A stretch of 64,000 nucleotides of DNA from Streptomyces angustmyceticus. Lineage in GTDB: Bacteria; Actinomycetota; Actinomycetes; Streptomycetales; Streptomycetaceae. The DNA is taken from positions 4,563,501-4,627,500 of the forward strand of contig NZ_CP082945.1 in the NCBI RefSeq assembly GCF_019933235.1. Reading direction: 5' to 3'. The notes beneath the pieces were generated by a model that was not told the DNA's origin, did no database searches, and worked only from the letters and a program-made list of their open reading frames with translations. The position numbers were made by a program, and so were the translations under genes. Of the stretch, positions 63,464 to 64,000 are shown piece after piece (the stretch's first letter is position 1; the number at the start of each line of letters is the position of its first letter).

Positions 63464-63952
63464 GTGTTGATCCGTGAGGCGACCGCGGGTGACTGGCCCG
63501 CCATCTGGCCCTTCCTCCACGCCATCGTGGCGGCGGGGGAGACCTACACCTATCCGCGGGACCTCGATGAGGCGACGGCCCGCGAGATGTGGATGCTGAC
63601 GCCGCCGGGCCGCACGGTCGTCGCCGTCGACGAGTCCGGCACGGTGCTCGGCACGGCCAAGATGAACCCCAACCACATGGGCGGCGCCGCGCACATCGCC
63701 AGTGCGAGCTTCATGGTCGACCCGCAGTACGGCGGCCGCGGCACCGGCCGGGCCCTGGGCGAACACGTACTGGACTGGGCCCGCGCCGAGGGCTATCGCG
63801 CGATGCAGTTCAACGCCGTGGTGGAGACCAACACCGGCGCCGTCGCTCTTTGGGAGTCCCTGGGTTTCCGGATCATGACGACGCTCCCCGAGGGCTTCCG
63901 GCACCCCACCAAGGGCTATGTGGGGCTGCACATCATGTACCGGCAGTTGTGA
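63464..63952 (+). CDS. GNAT family N-acetyltransferase
   Basis: 162 aa from GTG 63464; GTGs at 63443 and 63458 are alternatives, and GGGGGA at 63447-63452 best fits 63464. LIREATAGDWPAIWPFLHAIVAAGETYTYPRDLDE start; acetyl-CoA loop PQYGGRGTGRALGEHVLDWAR near residue 95; NAVVETNTGAVALWESLGFRIMTTLPEGFRHPTKGYVGLHIMYR at the end. Resembles the phosphinothricin-acetyltransferase-like subgroup, but the substrate cannot be told. Last gene in the window; the remaining 48 bases hold nothing recognisable. Confidence 0.9.
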   Translation: MLIREATAGDWPAIWPFLHAIVAAGETYTYPRDLDEATAREMWMLTPPGRTVVAVDESGTVLGTAKMNPNHMGGAAHIASASFMVDPQYGGRGTGRALGEHVLDWARAEGYRAMQFNAVVETNTGAVALWESLGFRIMTTLPEGFRHPTKGYVGLHIMYRQL

Positions 63953-64000
63953 GGACGTACCGGCAGTCGTGAGGGTGCGTGGGGAGCCGGCCGCCGACGA

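Overview
The window is chromosomal DNA from a high-GC actinomycete, almost certainly a Streptomyces. Evidence: extreme GC bias at third codon positions, many GTG starts, and the developmental genes whiD, bldM and shbA beside guaB. The gene order truA / rplM-rpsI / glmM / coaA / glmS / acpS / nnr / alr / tsaE / tsaB-rimI-tsaD / groES-groEL / whiD-bldM-shbA / guaB-guaB3 is, from memory, that of the conserved chromosomal core around SCO4730-4780 of S. coelicolor. No rRNA, tRNA, CRISPR array or intact transposase was seen.

Layout. 1-5870: end of truA, an ABC-F ATPase, the L13/S9 ribosomal operon and glmM. 5950-16350: DUF389 membrane protein, coaA, glmS, acpS, NAD(P)HX repair enzyme, an L,D-transpeptidase, alr, an alpha/beta hydrolase and tsaE (amino-sugar, cell-wall and cofactor functions). 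16580-20500: small proteins, a degenerate transpeptidase-like protein and the t6A genes tsaB-rimI-tsaD. 20499-23754: a THUMP-like methyltransferase and an FtsW/RodA-family protein, separated by a 571-bp MITE-like repeat. 24000-26350: groES-groEL1 with two CIRCE operators. 26386-30358: a 2-hydroxyacid dehydrogenase, an SDR, a MOSC protein and a LysR regulator. 30574-32752: whiD, bldM and shbA. 32892-35666: guaB and its paralogue. 35672-36140: a second copy of the repeat. 36149-45409: nucleotide-sugar dehydrogenase, glpD, a serine hydrolase, a Ser/Thr kinase and a kinase-like protein that has lost its catalytic residues.

The accessory part is 46651-63250. It reads as a CoA-ester catabolic gene set: an acyl-CoA synthetase, three acyl-CoA dehydrogenases (two adjacent and probably heteromeric), a cyclase-family hydrolase, an SDR, a zinc alcohol dehydrogenase, a dienelactone-hydrolase-like protein, a flavin reductase, an enoyl-CoA hydratase, an ADP-forming acyl-CoA synthetase and a DUF35 OB-fold protein. 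Seven copies of the palindrome CTGACGNNNCGTCAG (four with one mismatch, or nearly perfect) lie only in the promoter gaps of these genes. They tie the set into one regulon, probably under a TetR-type repressor that is not in the window. An ECF sigma factor with an overlapping membrane protein gene and a stand-alone HATPase protein are interspersed.

Most notable: (i) the operator-defined catabolic regulon; (ii) a family of palindromic elements with an invariant 15-nt loop (CTGCTTCGCTTTACG) whose stems differ in sequence yet stay perfectly paired; (iii) a 24-bp perfect palindrome with A and T tracts inside one of them; (iv) the pseudokinase and the transpeptidase-like protein without its catalytic Cys; (v) frequent -10-like hexamers exactly 6-7 bases before start codons, a sign of leaderless transcripts.
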